Source: Evansella vedderi (GTDB lineage Bacteria > Bacillota > Bacilli > Bacillales > Salisediminibacteriaceae). Taken from it: a DNA stretch of 64,000 bases. The stretch covers positions 186,001-250,000 of the forward strand of contig NZ_JAUSUG010000002.1 in the NCBI RefSeq assembly GCF_030813435.1. Reading direction: 5' to 3'. A model generated the notes under the pieces. That model ran no database searches, had not been told where the DNA came from, and was given only the letters and a program-made list of their open reading frames with translations. Shown here piece by piece: positions 44,060-52,449 of this stretch (the first letter of the stretch is position 1; each line of letters begins with the position of its first letter). Made by a program: the position numbers and the translations under genes.

Positions 44060-45277
44060 ATGAAGCAAACTAGAACGAACACACCAAATTATTTGAAGCA
44101 CTTGAACAAGAAGAAAATCCTTCAGTACCTTAGGGATAACAGCGAGACCTCAAGAGCCGAGATCTCTTCCGCCCTATCCATAAGTAAACCTACTGTTTCT
44201 GCCATCGTTGATGAATTAATCGCAGAGGAATGGCTTTATGAAAAAGAAAGTGCTGTGGCTAGTTCCCTTGGTGGCCGAAAGCCTATCCACCTATTTTTTA
44301 ACCATAGTGCCCATTATATGATAGGCATTGATATTGGAGGTACGCTTGTAGAAATCGGTATTCTCAATATGGCCGGAGACATCCTCGCCTTAGATCGATT
44401 TGAAACACAAGTGGCATTAAAGGAAGAAGATTTACTAAGTAAAATTTGCAATACCGTTAAAGGGTTACTTCAAAAAGAAAGCCTCGCTTCTGACAAAGTA
44501 ATGGCCGTTGGTGTCGGGGCACCAGGCATCACTGATACGGAAAATGGTATTGTCATTGAGGCACCTAGCTTAGGTTGGGTTAATTTCCCACTAAGGTCCG
44601 AGTTGGAAAAGCAACTGCAACTCCCCGTTTACGTGGATAATGATGTAAACGTAGCGGTACTAGGAGAACAATGGAAAGGGAAAGCAAAGGATGCGGAAAA
44701 TATCATCCTGATTACTTTAGGTACTGGAGTTGGCTGTGGGATTATCGTGAACGGTCAGCTTTATCGAGGCGCCTCTTATGCCGCAGGTGAAGTTGGTTAC
44801 ATGATCACAGATAAAAACGAGGCTAAGGAAGGATACGATGATATTTTTGACGGTTATGGTTTTTTAGATAGTCATGTAGGTGGACCTTCCATCGTCAAAC
44901 GGATGGAACGAAAACTGAAAGCTACCACCAATGACCACCCTTTAAAAAGGGAGCGTCTAACAGCAAAACGTATCTTTGACTATGCAAAACAGAATGATCC
45001 CCTTGCCAGTGAGGTTATTGAAGAAACAGTGGATCATATCGCCTACGCACTCGTGAATGTCATTTGTATCTTTAACCCTCAATATGTCATTTTAGGCGGG
45101 GGTATTTCGAAATCTGGAGATTGGTTCTTACCAAAGGTTGAAAAGGTATTAGAAAAACACCTTCCACTACAAACGGAGATTTCCACAACAAAGCTTGATA
45201 ACCTCTCCATCATCGGAGCTGGTGCTCTTTGTTTACGGGAACATGAATCATTATTAAAAGATGAAGGGGTAGTCTAA
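44060..45277 (+). CDS. ROK family transcriptional repressor, XylR-like
   Basis: 405 residues. N-terminal winged helix (residues 15-60: SRAEISSALSISKPTVSAIVDELI), then a ROK/hexokinase-fold domain with GIDIGGTLVEIGIL and ILITLGTGVGCGIIVNGQLYRGA. The Cys-rich zinc motif usual in ROK kinases is not evident at the expected place (HVGGPSIVKR instead), so sugar binding without phosphorylation is likely. AAGGGG precedes the ATG. It controls, probably by repressing its own promoter, the lyase and ABC genes that follow. The lyase start codon comes immediately after its stop. Confidence 0.92.
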   Translation: MKQTRTNTPNYLKHLNKKKILQYLRDNSETSRAEISSALSISKPTVSAIVDELIAEEWLYEKESAVASSLGGRKPIHLFFNHSAHYMIGIDIGGTLVEIGILNMAGDILALDRFETQVALKEEDLLSKICNTVKGLLQKESLASDKVMAVGVGAPGITDTENGIVIEAPSLGWVNFPLRSELEKQLQLPVYVDNDVNVAVLGEQWKGKAKDAENIILITLGTGVGCGIIVNGQLYRGASYAAGEVGYMITDKNEAKEGYDDIFDGYGFLDSHVGGPSIVKRMERKLKATTNDHPLKRERLTAKRIFDYAKQNDPLASEVIEETVDHIAYALVNVICIFNPQYVILGGGISKSGDWFLPKVEKVLEKHLPLQTEISTTKLDNLSIIGAGALCLREHESLLKDEGVV

Positions 45278-46759
45278 ATGTCTGTAACAAGGTCACAGAA
45301 TTACATTGAAACAACTTTAGAGCCTACTTACAACTTTACGAGGAATCATTTTTATAATCATATTATGGAAATTAATTTAGCCCATGTATTGATGTTAAAA
45401 AAGCAGTCCATTCTTCCAAAAGATGAGGCTGAAACGATCCTAAAAGCTACATACGAACTTTATAAAGAAGGGTATTCCAAAAACTATAATGCTAGCTTTG
45501 AAGATTTATTTTTCATGGTGGAGGCGGATCTTGCAGAGGAAATTGGTCCCGATCTTGTGGGCAACATGCACATTGCCTTCAGCCGTAACGATATGGACAC
45601 CACCATGTTCCGCATGTTTTGGCGGGAAAAGCTCGCCAAATGGATCGAGAAAATAAATGATTTACGGGTAACAATACTCGAACTTGTTGCTGAGCACAAA
45701 GCTACAGTGATGCCAGCACATACCCATAATCAGCAAGCACAACCGACTACGTTAGCCCATTATTTGATGGCTGTGGAAAATAACTTACGGCGGGATGTAC
45801 AACGGGGGATCGCTTTATATGAGCGAATGAACCACTCCCCTATGGGAGCTGCAGCCCTAGCTACAACGGGCTTTCCTATTGACCGTCAATTCATGAGTGA
45901 TCGATTAGGATTTGAAAGACCAATGAGTAATTCCTATGACGCCATTTCCGCATCAGATTTTATGTTGGAATTGAGCAGCGTTCTTACCATATCCTTATCT
46001 ACTATTTCACGCTTTGTCTTTGATTTAATTTTCATGACAACAAATGAAGTAAACACCTTACGACTCCACGAGAAACATGTACAAACATCAAGTATAATGC
46101 CGCAGAAAAGAAACCCATCAGCGTTAGAACACACCAGGGCATCCATCAGCAAAGCACTAGGTAAATTACAGGGGGCGACCATCATTGCCCATAACGTACC
46201 CTTAGGAGATATTGTGGACATTGGCGATGACATACAGCCATCCCTCCTATCTGGATACAACGATACAAACGATATTCTCATTATGCTATCGGAAATATTG
46301 CAGGAATGTTCCTTTAACAAGGAAACGCTTTATGAAAATGCACAATCCGGCTTTTCCACGGTGACAGAGCTAGCAGACGTCTTAGTACGAAAGCATCATG
46401 TTTCCTTCAGAAAGGCCCACGCGATTGTTAGTGATCTTGTAAATGAATTGGTAAGTAATACTCAAGGCATCACCGATGGAAATGCCGAACAAGTAAGAAT
46501 CATTGCTAGAGAGAAATTTAACCTCTTACTCTCCTTAACGGATGAGGAATATAAACAAGCAACAGATGCCTTAGATTTTGTAAATATTCGCAATATTTTA
46601 GGTGGCCCTTCCCCTTCTGAGGTGGAACGGCAGAGGATCGAAGCATGGGAAGTACTACAAGATAATCAGAATTGGGTTACGGTTACTCTCCATAACCTCA
46701 ACAACTATTCTAGTAAACTGGAAAAGGAAGTTGAGTTATGTGTGAATAATAAAAACTAA
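45278..46759 (+). CDS. Argininosuccinate lyase-like enzyme (fumarase/aspartase superfamily)
   Basis: 493 residues. Superfamily signatures are clear: FSRNDMDTTMFRMFWREKL, HTHNQQAQPTTLAHYLMA (catalytic His region), and the mobile loop SSIMPQKRNPSALEHTR (catalytic Ser). Such enzymes eliminate fumarate from an N- or O-linked succinyl group. No arginine gene is nearby; it lies between a ROK sugar repressor and an ABC sugar importer with no gap, and its signature departs from usual argininosuccinate lyase (KRNPSALEH for KKNPD). It therefore probably acts on another substrate. Candidates by analogy are C-N lyases such as ethylenediamine-disuccinate lyase; this is inference. Confidence 0.8.
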   Translation: MSVTRSQNYIETTLEPTYNFTRNHFYNHIMEINLAHVLMLKKQSILPKDEAETILKATYELYKEGYSKNYNASFEDLFFMVEADLAEEIGPDLVGNMHIAFSRNDMDTTMFRMFWREKLAKWIEKINDLRVTILELVAEHKATVMPAHTHNQQAQPTTLAHYLMAVENNLRRDVQRGIALYERMNHSPMGAAALATTGFPIDRQFMSDRLGFERPMSNSYDAISASDFMLELSSVLTISLSTISRFVFDLIFMTTNEVNTLRLHEKHVQTSSIMPQKRNPSALEHTRASISKALGKLQGATIIAHNVPLGDIVDIGDDIQPSLLSGYNDTNDILIMLSEILQECSFNKETLYENAQSGFSTVTELADVLVRKHHVSFRKAHAIVSDLVNELVSNTQGITDGNAEQVRIIAREKFNLLLSLTDEEYKQATDALDFVNIRNILGGPSPSEVERQRIEAWEVLQDNQNWVTVTLHNLNNYSSKLEKEVELCVNNKN

Positions 46760-46773
46760 GGGGGAAGTAGAAA

Positions 46774-48129
46774 ATGAAAAAGCGCTTTTTACATGTTTTG
46801 GTTCTTGCATTAATTTTACTCCTTGCAGCATGTGGCGGAGACAGTGATACTGGGGGCGATAGTGGCACATCTGATAATGGTGGCGACTCCTCCAGCGGAG
46901 AAGGAACCTCCGATGGAGAATCAGCTGGAGAAGGGGAAATTGTTGAAATTGAATACTGGCAATACCACTTCGATTCTAAAGTAAAACTCATTGACGAGTT
47001 AATTGAGGAATTCGAAGAAGCAAACCCAGGAATTAAAGTAAAACATACAACGTTCCCATATGACCAATACAACGAACGAGTTGCTGCACAAGTACCTGCT
47101 GGACGTGGTCCAGATGTTATTAACCTTTTCTACGGTTGGGTTCCTAGATATGTAGATTCCGGTTACTTGCAGCCACTACCGCAAGATGCATTCCCACATG
47201 ATGAAATTGAATCAGAATTCTTCCCAATGGTGGAAGCGGTAAAACTAGATGGGGAGTATTGGACGATTCCAACAGCTGTACGTACATTGGCTCTCTTCTA
47301 TAACAAAGATTTATTTGCAGAGGCTGGACTTGACCCAGACTCACCACCAACTACTTGGGATGAATTAGTGGAATATTCTATTGCTTTAACGAAACGTGAC
47401 AACAACAACCGTTTGCAGCAAGCTGGTATGGCTTGGGAACCAAGCCAGCAAGGTCACCACTGGTTCCGTGATGCTCTACTCTATCAAGCTGGTGGTCAAG
47501 GTTTAAGTGATGATCGAAAGACAATTCTTTGGGACAGCACTCCTGCTGGACTGGAAGCATTCAAATACTGGTTAGACTTCCCGACAACTCATGGCGTTGC
47601 GGAGCGTGATTTTTACACAGATGACGTAACAGCCTTTAGAACAGGCCACGCAGCCATGAACGTGGATGGCTCTTTCCGTATTGGTACATTGCAAAACGAT
47701 GCACCAAACTTTGAATGGGCTACTGCCCCACTTCCAATGAAGGATCACCGCTCCACTCAATCTTCGTTCTGGAGCAATGGTATTACTTCTGGAGTTGAGG
47801 GCGCGAAGCTAGATGCAGCTGTTAAATTCCTGCAATTCTTAACAACGGATGAAGTGATGGAACGCTGGTTAGATGAGATTGGAGAATTACCAGCAAAAGA
47901 AAGTGTTGCTTTGCAAGATAAGTATTTAAACCATGAAATTTACGGTGCATTTATGGAGCAGCTACCATATGCGAACGCCCATTTCTTCGTAGATGAAAGC
48001 CAAGAGCGTGACCTTGTCATCCAAGCCGTAGACAGAGTCCTTCTACAAAATGTATCCCCGGAGGAAGCATTTGAAGAGCTCGTAGAAGAAACTCAAAAGT
48101 TATTTGACAACTACTGGGCAAACCGTTAA
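46774..48129 (+). CDS. Extracellular sugar-binding lipoprotein (family 1)
   Basis: 451 residues. A lipoprotein signal with lipobox LLAAC (Cys 20) and a Gly/Ser/Asp-rich acidic linker precede the mature family-1 binding protein (EIEYWQYHFDSKVKLIDELIEEFEEANPGI, then GRGPDVINLFYGW). Starts 14 bases after the lyase stop. Completes a CUT1-type importer with the two permeases downstream. An inserted palindromic element separates it from them, which should lower permease expression relative to the binding protein. Ligand unknown. Confidence 0.92.
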   Translation: MKKRFLHVLVLALILLLAACGGDSDTGGDSGTSDNGGDSSSGEGTSDGESAGEGEIVEIEYWQYHFDSKVKLIDELIEEFEEANPGIKVKHTTFPYDQYNERVAAQVPAGRGPDVINLFYGWVPRYVDSGYLQPLPQDAFPHDEIESEFFPMVEAVKLDGEYWTIPTAVRTLALFYNKDLFAEAGLDPDSPPTTWDELVEYSIALTKRDNNNRLQQAGMAWEPSQQGHHWFRDALLYQAGGQGLSDDRKTILWDSTPAGLEAFKYWLDFPTTHGVAERDFYTDDVTAFRTGHAAMNVDGSFRIGTLQNDAPNFEWATAPLPMKDHRSTQSSFWSNGITSGVEGAKLDAAVKFLQFLTTDEVMERWLDEIGELPAKESVALQDKYLNHEIYGAFMEQLPYANAHFFVDESQERDLVIQAVDRVLLQNVSPEEAFEELVEETQKLFDNYWANR

Positions 48130-48155
48130 TCGAGGTCAAATTTAAAAATGAATTC

Positions 48156-48387
48156 GAGGCTGGGACATAACTAAAGTGTCTAATCGGAAATACGAACAAT
48201 GCACTACCTTAGCGGAGGAAATATACGTAGACTCCTGCGGGAGCAGAGGCAGAGGTGAGACCCCACAGTGCGTTAGCACGAGGAGGCTCACCAGCCGCCC
48301 GCGGAAAGCGAAGTATATTTCCGAAGCGGGTAGATTGCACCTACATTTAATTTGTTCGGATTTATTATATACTTTTTTCCCAGCCTC
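48156..48387. repeat. Interspersed palindromic element A, copy 2, with nested palindrome B
   Basis: Outer arms GAGGCTGGGA and TCCCAGCCTC. Inside, GGAAATATAC and GTATATTTCC (48217-48226, 48313-48322) bound a second element with CTCCTGCGGGAGCAG on one side and CCGCCCGCGGAAAGCG on the other. The copy at 11693 lacks most of the inner part. The element lies between the binding-protein and permease genes and opens a spurious 78-codon extension upstream of the permease. Confidence 0.85.
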
Positions 48388-48409
48388 TTTAACTAGGAGG
48401 TCAAATCTA

Positions 48410-49363
48410 ATGGCTGAAACGACTACAACAACTACAAGTCAACCATTAAAACCTAAACCAAAGAAAAGAAAGTCCAGATTGACCTTAAAACAAAGTAAAT
48501 ACTTGTTTGTGTATTCCTGCTTACTATTACCATTAATTTTCTATATCACCATTCGATTCTACCCTACTCTCTATACCTTTAATATCGGCTTTCGAGAATG
48601 GAATATTTTATCACCGGAAAAACCTTTTGTTGGCATGGAGAACTACGTTGCCCTTGCCCAAGATCCCGTCTTTCGAAAGTCCTTATGGAATACGCTTATT
48701 TTCATTGTTTTTGGTGTATCGGGACAGGTAGTCATTGGTTTAGCAATCGCACTATTATTACAACGGATAAACAAATTTGTAGGTGTATTCCGAGTCATCT
48801 ATTTTATTCCTTATGTAACTAGTATTGTTGCTGTAAGCTGGGTGTTTCGCTGGCTATTTATGAACAATGGAATTATAAATGAATTTCTCGTCAATATTGG
48901 GATTCCTCCCCAACTATTTTTGAATTCTCCTGATCAAGCCATTTACATCATCATCGGTACCATGGTTTGGCAAGCCCTTGGTTTCCAAATGGTTATCTTC
49001 TTGGCTGGATTAGAAAATATACCGAAAATGTTTTATGAAGCAGCGGAAGTGGACGGGGCAAACAGTTGGCACAAGTTCAAGTCAGTTACCTTGCCACTAT
49101 TAAATCCAACCATCGTCTTTTCGGTGGTAATTGGAAGTATTAACTTTATCCAAGTATCCTTTACCCAGGTCGTTAATATGAGTGTAAACGCAGCTGGTGG
49201 ACCATTGCACTCAACCATTACGATCGTCGTTTATATTTATCAGCTTGCCTTCCGTCAATACAGCATGGGGTTAGCCTCTGCAGCGACGGTTATCTTATTC
49301 TTAATTGTCCTTGCGATTACGATCTTCCAAATGAAGGTCCTATCAAGAAAGTTTGACTACTAG
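48410..49363 (+). CDS. Sugar ABC transporter permease (UgpA/MalF type)
   Basis: About 317 residues. The start at 48410 follows CTAGGAGG, and the frame begins with a cytoplasmic Thr/Lys-rich tail. Six hydrophobic segments and the EAA loop FYEAAEVDGANSWHKFKSVTLP are visible. The open frame continues upstream to 48176 only through a palindromic repeat, so the longer version is rejected. Pairs with the next gene; the ATPase gene is not present. Confidence 0.92.
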   Translation: MAETTTTTTSQPLKPKPKKRKSRLTLKQSKYLFVYSCLLLPLIFYITIRFYPTLYTFNIGFREWNILSPEKPFVGMENYVALAQDPVFRKSLWNTLIFIVFGVSGQVVIGLAIALLLQRINKFVGVFRVIYFIPYVTSIVAVSWVFRWLFMNNGIINEFLVNIGIPPQLFLNSPDQAIYIIIGTMVWQALGFQMVIFLAGLENIPKMFYEAAEVDGANSWHKFKSVTLPLLNPTIVFSVVIGSINFIQVSFTQVVNMSVNAAGGPLHSTITIVVYIYQLAFRQYSMGLASAATVILFLIVLAITIFQMKVLSRKFDY

Positions 49364-49378
49364 AGGGGAGTGTGAATC

Positions 49379-50194
49379 ATGAGTAAACAAATGAAATCTA
49401 CTATTGCATATACGTTATTAATCTTAGGCTCCGTTATCATGATTTTTCCATTTGTTTGGATGGTTTCCACTTCCCTCAAAACAGCGTTGGACGTTTATAC
49501 GTTAAGTATCTTCCCTGAAAACCCAACTTTCGGTAACTACCTAAGAATCTTTCAGGACACGCTGTTTGGAAAGTGGTTTATCAACAGTATCATTATCGCC
49601 GTCGTCACGACGCTCAGTGTAGCATTTTTCGATACACTGGTAGGCTATATTATTGCCAAATTCAAATTCATTGGAAAAACCATTATCTTTATTGCCATTT
49701 TAAGTACGTTAATGGTACCTACGGAAATGCTCATCATTCCTTGGTATTTAATGAGTTCCCAGTTCGGTTGGGTGGATAATTATTGGGGTCTGTTGTTTCC
49801 AGGTTTGATGACTGGATTCGGTGTCTTTTTAATGAAGCAATTCATGGAAGGTATTCCAGACGATTTATTGGATGCAGCGCGAGTAGATGGTTTGGGAGAA
49901 TTCAAGATTTTTTGGAAGATCGCCATTCCGCAAGTGTGGCCGGCCATCTCTGCCCTATGTATCTTTACCTTCTTAAGTAACTGGAATGCTTTCCTTTGGC
50001 CGTTAATCGTGTTAGAGTCTGCGGAAATATTTACGTTACCAGTAGGTCTCTCCTTCTTCGCCTCAGGTGAATTTGAATCACAATGGGAGTTGATCATGGC
50101 TGGTGCGACGATTACTGCACTACCTTTAATTCTCGTATTCTTTTTGTTACAACGACATATTATCAAGGGGATTACATTAACAGGTTTGAAGTAA
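49379..50194 (+). CDS. Sugar ABC transporter permease (UgpE/MalG type)
   Basis: 271 residues with six membrane segments and the EAA loop LLDAARVDGLGEFKIFWKIAIPQVWPAI. Ends with the typical RHIIKGITLTGLK. AGGGGAG precedes the ATG. It starts 16 bases after the first permease and is the last gene of the ROK-lyase-importer unit; a long imperfect hairpin follows. Confidence 0.93.
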   Translation: MSKQMKSTIAYTLLILGSVIMIFPFVWMVSTSLKTALDVYTLSIFPENPTFGNYLRIFQDTLFGKWFINSIIIAVVTTLSVAFFDTLVGYIIAKFKFIGKTIIFIAILSTLMVPTEMLIIPWYLMSSQFGWVDNYWGLLFPGLMTGFGVFLMKQFMEGIPDDLLDAARVDGLGEFKIFWKIAIPQVWPAISALCIFTFLSNWNAFLWPLIVLESAEIFTLPVGLSFFASGEFESQWELIMAGATITALPLILVFFLLQRHIIKGITLTGLK

Positions 50195-50262
50195 ATCATC
50201 CTATTTACTACGGTGTCTTTGCCCCTGATCCTTTATAACGACCGCATTGAATGAAATGGAGC

Positions 50263-50313
50263 TACGGCCTCTATCTGCTGATTTATCTGAAATTAGCAGG
50301 TCAGAGGTCGTAC
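50263..50313 (+). terminator. Hairpin after the sugar importer operon
   Basis: ACGGCCTCT and CTGCT pair with AGCAG and AGAGGTCGT in a long imperfect stem, followed by ACTTTTATT. A reasonable terminator 70 bases after the permease stop. Confidence 0.6.
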
Positions 50314-50315
50314 TT

Positions 50316-50417
50316 TTATTGCTGGTATTTAGAATTGTCAAGTTCTTTGGTAATATATTCCTTGATTTCAGACAAGTCTTGTTTAGCAACAGGGTTAATT
50401 CTCAACTTATACCTACT
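50316..50417 (-). pseudogene. ParE/RelE-like toxin remnant
   Basis: The minus-strand frame reads YKLRINPVAKQDLSEIKEYI and then TKELDN before a stop at 50318-50316. This is the N-terminal third of a ParE/RelE-superfamily toxin (about 90 residues when whole). No ATG remains at the expected place, and the region is cut short just before the transporter terminator. It partly overlaps an antitoxin-like remnant, the normal order for such modules. Confidence 0.5.
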
Positions 50418-50419
50418 CG

Positions 50420-50540
50420 TTAAACTCCCAGATCATCCTTAACTTGTTCTTCAGTTAGCCACTCATCTCCAGTTTTTATTGCCTTTTCAGCTTCCATAAG
50501 TTTTGAAAGGAGTTTAATCGTAGCATTTTCTTAAATGACC
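50420..50540 (-). pseudogene. Antitoxin remnant (RelB/Phd-like C-terminus)
   Basis: The minus-strand frame reads ENATIKLLSKLMEAEKAI, then KTGDEWLTEEQVKDDLGV and a stop at 50422-50420. It resembles the C-terminal tail of antitoxins that precede ParE/RelE toxins. A stop codon just upstream and the lack of an N-terminal domain indicate decay. Short and by eye only. Confidence 0.4.
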
Positions 50541-50729
50541 ATTTCTAGAAATCTTAGTGGATGTGTCGAATTTGTTGTGGAAGTAAGAGGCTATATGGGG
50601 TTGCAGTATTTGACCAAAAACTTATTACAAAATCATCTACTTCCACTTATGGTACTATAAGTTCAATAGGAGCTTAGCTTTGTAAGAAGTTAAAGGGAAT
50701 GTAAAATGATAGATTTTGGAGGCGGTAAT

Positions 50730-51134
50730 ATGACTTTTCATGATACTTTTATTGTGGGTGCCCACGCCATCATCGTGAACAACGAGGGACTAGTGCTTTT
50801 ATTGAAACGTACATACGGAGATTTAGGATGGAGTTTGCCTGGCGGCGGCGTGGAAGTTGGGGAAACGATACACGAAGCATTATACCGGGAGTGTCGGGAA
50901 GAACTTGGCGTTGAAGTACAAGATGCAATCTTAACAGGATTCTATTATCATAGTAAACTTAATGCTCAAGTTGGGATTTTTCGCTGTTCCCTTCCTGAAG
51001 GCGCAGAAATAAAACTTAGTCATGAGCATTCTGACTATAAATGGGCGCATTTGTCCGAGTTAAGTGAGGTTCAACGAATTAGAGCAGTGGATGCACTAGA
51101 ATATAAAGGGCAAGTAATTAGTCGTGCTTTTTAA
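50730..51134 (+). CDS. NUDIX hydrolase
   Basis: 134 residues from the ATG at 50730, which has GGAGG nine bases upstream; the longer frame from 50706 includes that site. The Nudix box is intact (GGGVEVGETIHEALYRECREEL, given here as G-x5-E-x7-R-E-x-x-E-E). Such enzymes cleave nucleoside-diphosphate-linked compounds with Mg2+. Substrate cannot be assigned. Stands alone, followed by a terminator. Confidence 0.9.
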   Translation: MTFHDTFIVGAHAIIVNNEGLVLLLKRTYGDLGWSLPGGGVEVGETIHEALYRECREELGVEVQDAILTGFYYHSKLNAQVGIFRCSLPEGAEIKLSHEHSDYKWAHLSELSEVQRIRAVDALEYKGQVISRAF

Positions 51135-51170
51135 CGTCTTAATCGACAATTGCCTGGCCCCAATTACAAA

Positions 51171-51199
51171 AAATCATGATGAGAATACCATCATGATTT
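51171..51199 (+). terminator. Terminator of the NUDIX gene
   Basis: AAATCATGATG pairs perfectly with CATCATGATTT, then AGTATTTTTT. The GTGCC-type word CGACAATTGCCTGGCCCC lies just before it. Confidence 0.85.
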
Positions 51200-51303
51200 A
51201 GTATTTTTTATTGTGGCTCTTTGCTAATGACGTTTTTCTTTTTGGGTATTTTCTAAATGTTTGTTGTTTTTGGAGAATATAAAATGGCTTGGATACGCTA
51301 CAG

Positions 51304-51370
51304 AAGGACGCTTTCCGCTTCTTCAAGCTTTTCAAAAAAGCAACAAAGTTTGCGAAAACAGCCTTCTTTT
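51304..51370 (-). repeat. Interspersed repeat B fragment
   Basis: On the minus strand it reads AAGGCTGTTTTCGCAAACTT, then a run TTGCTTTTTT, a GCTTGAAGAAGCGG block and AAAGCG. It matches 55083-55140 closely. No gene is seen in 51200-51541. Confidence 0.7.
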
Positions 51371-51541
51371 TTAATACCCAACTTCCTTTATCGTCTTCTA
51401 ATAGAACTTTATTTTCCCATTAATTTGGACAACCTTTCGCTTGACCCATTTCTTCTGTACAAGGGGTTCATATTAGAAGGGGAAGAAATTTAATCAAGTT
51501 GATCCTCGGGTAGTGACAAGCCCTGAAAAAAACTACTTCCC

Positions 51542-52357
51542 TTATCCCATTTTAGCTTCCTCTGCAAATTCTGTACCACATGGTCCTGCTGATTCATTGG
51601 TTTCTATGCTTTCAAAAGCTGTTCCATCCTGTGTATATAAAGGCTTGTAAAATTCTCCTATTTTCGTGGCAGAAATCCCAGTGTAGTGACAAATAAAGGA
51701 TCGGCGGAATTGATCTTTTGACTCATTTGGATAAGATCCATGAATAACATTCCCATTAAAGAACAGGACATCCCCAGGTTCTAGGTTAGCAGGAACTGGG
51801 GTTAGTCCTTCTGGTACATCCACCTCTTCACGAGTAAAGGACTTGTCTGGGTCTGCCCTATGGGGACATTGCACCTCACTATATTGGGAGTTTGGTACCA
51901 CATAGAGTCCACCATTTTCTTCCGTTGCTTGATCGATAGCAGTCCAGGCGGCAATACATGTTCCTGGCTCCACTTTCAAGTAAAAGTTATCTTGATGAAG
52001 AGCCTGCCCTTTAGCACCGGGCGGCTTATAATAGAACATACTTTGTGCCGCTAGCGGTTCCTCACCAAGAAGCTTAGATAGGACACTAAACACTCTCCTA
52101 TCCAACATGTATTTCTTAGAAAGGCTATCTACCTTGTGTGGATGCATCAGTCGAGGATACATTTTTAAGATGTCACCCTTCGCTTCCTCTTCCGATACTG
52201 GTGTGAAATGACCAGGGATTGGTCCGTTTTCATGCAATTTCATAAAGTGTCCCTTTAATTGTTCAATTTCCCTTTGTGAGAACAATCCTTTAATAATTAA
52301 ATATCCGTCCTTTTCAAATGTTTCTTTTTGTTCATCTGTAATGATATAATTTGTCAT
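51542..52357 (-). CDS. Phytanoyl-CoA dioxygenase (PhyH) family protein
   Basis: About 271 residues from the ATG at 52357, which has AGGAGGG upstream. Fe(II)/2-oxoglutarate dioxygenase fold with the iron triad H-x-D in LHQDNFY and the distal His in NGNVIHGSYPN, and the 2-oxoglutarate Arg in FRRSFICHY. Family members hydroxylate unactivated carbons in diverse small molecules. Divergent from an AraC regulator, with a palindrome between them, so it is probably that regulator's target. Substrate unknown. Confidence 0.9.
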   Translation of the reverse strand: MTNYIITDEQKETFEKDGYLIIKGLFSQREIEQLKGHFMKLHENGPIPGHFTPVSEEEAKGDILKMYPRLMHPHKVDSLSKKYMLDRRVFSVLSKLLGEEPLAAQSMFYYKPPGAKGQALHQDNFYLKVEPGTCIAAWTAIDQATEENGGLYVVPNSQYSEVQCPHRADPDKSFTREEVDVPEGLTPVPANLEPGDVLFFNGNVIHGSYPNESKDQFRRSFICHYTGISATKIGEFYKPLYTQDGTAFESIETNESAGPCGTEFAEEAKMG

Positions 52358-52382
52358 ATTAAGCCCTCCTGCTTTCTTAATA

Positions 52383-52396
52383 TTCAATATATTGAA
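52383..52396. promoter_or_regulatory. Palindrome between PhyH and AraC genes
   Basis: TTCAATATATTGAA is a perfect 14-base palindrome in the 92-base divergent intergenic region, near TATAAT-like sequences. A candidate operator. Confidence 0.45.
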
Positions 52397-52449
52397 CCGT
52401 TATAATAGTTTAATTATAATGAGGAAAGAAAGGGAGTTGAATACATTTA

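Noticed and set aside
45278-46759. Ordinary argininosuccinate lyase of arginine synthesis
   Set aside because: No argG or other arginine gene adjoins it, and the gene is locked between a ROK repressor and a sugar importer; the family call is kept, the pathway call is not.
48176-48409. N-terminal extension of 78 codons on the first sugar permease
   Set aside because: It is translated from a palindromic repeat, has no ribosome site, and the ATG at 48410 follows AGGAGG and begins a normal permease.
51257-51493. 78-codon open frame on the plus strand
   Set aside because: It covers an interspersed repeat fragment and has no good start or homology.
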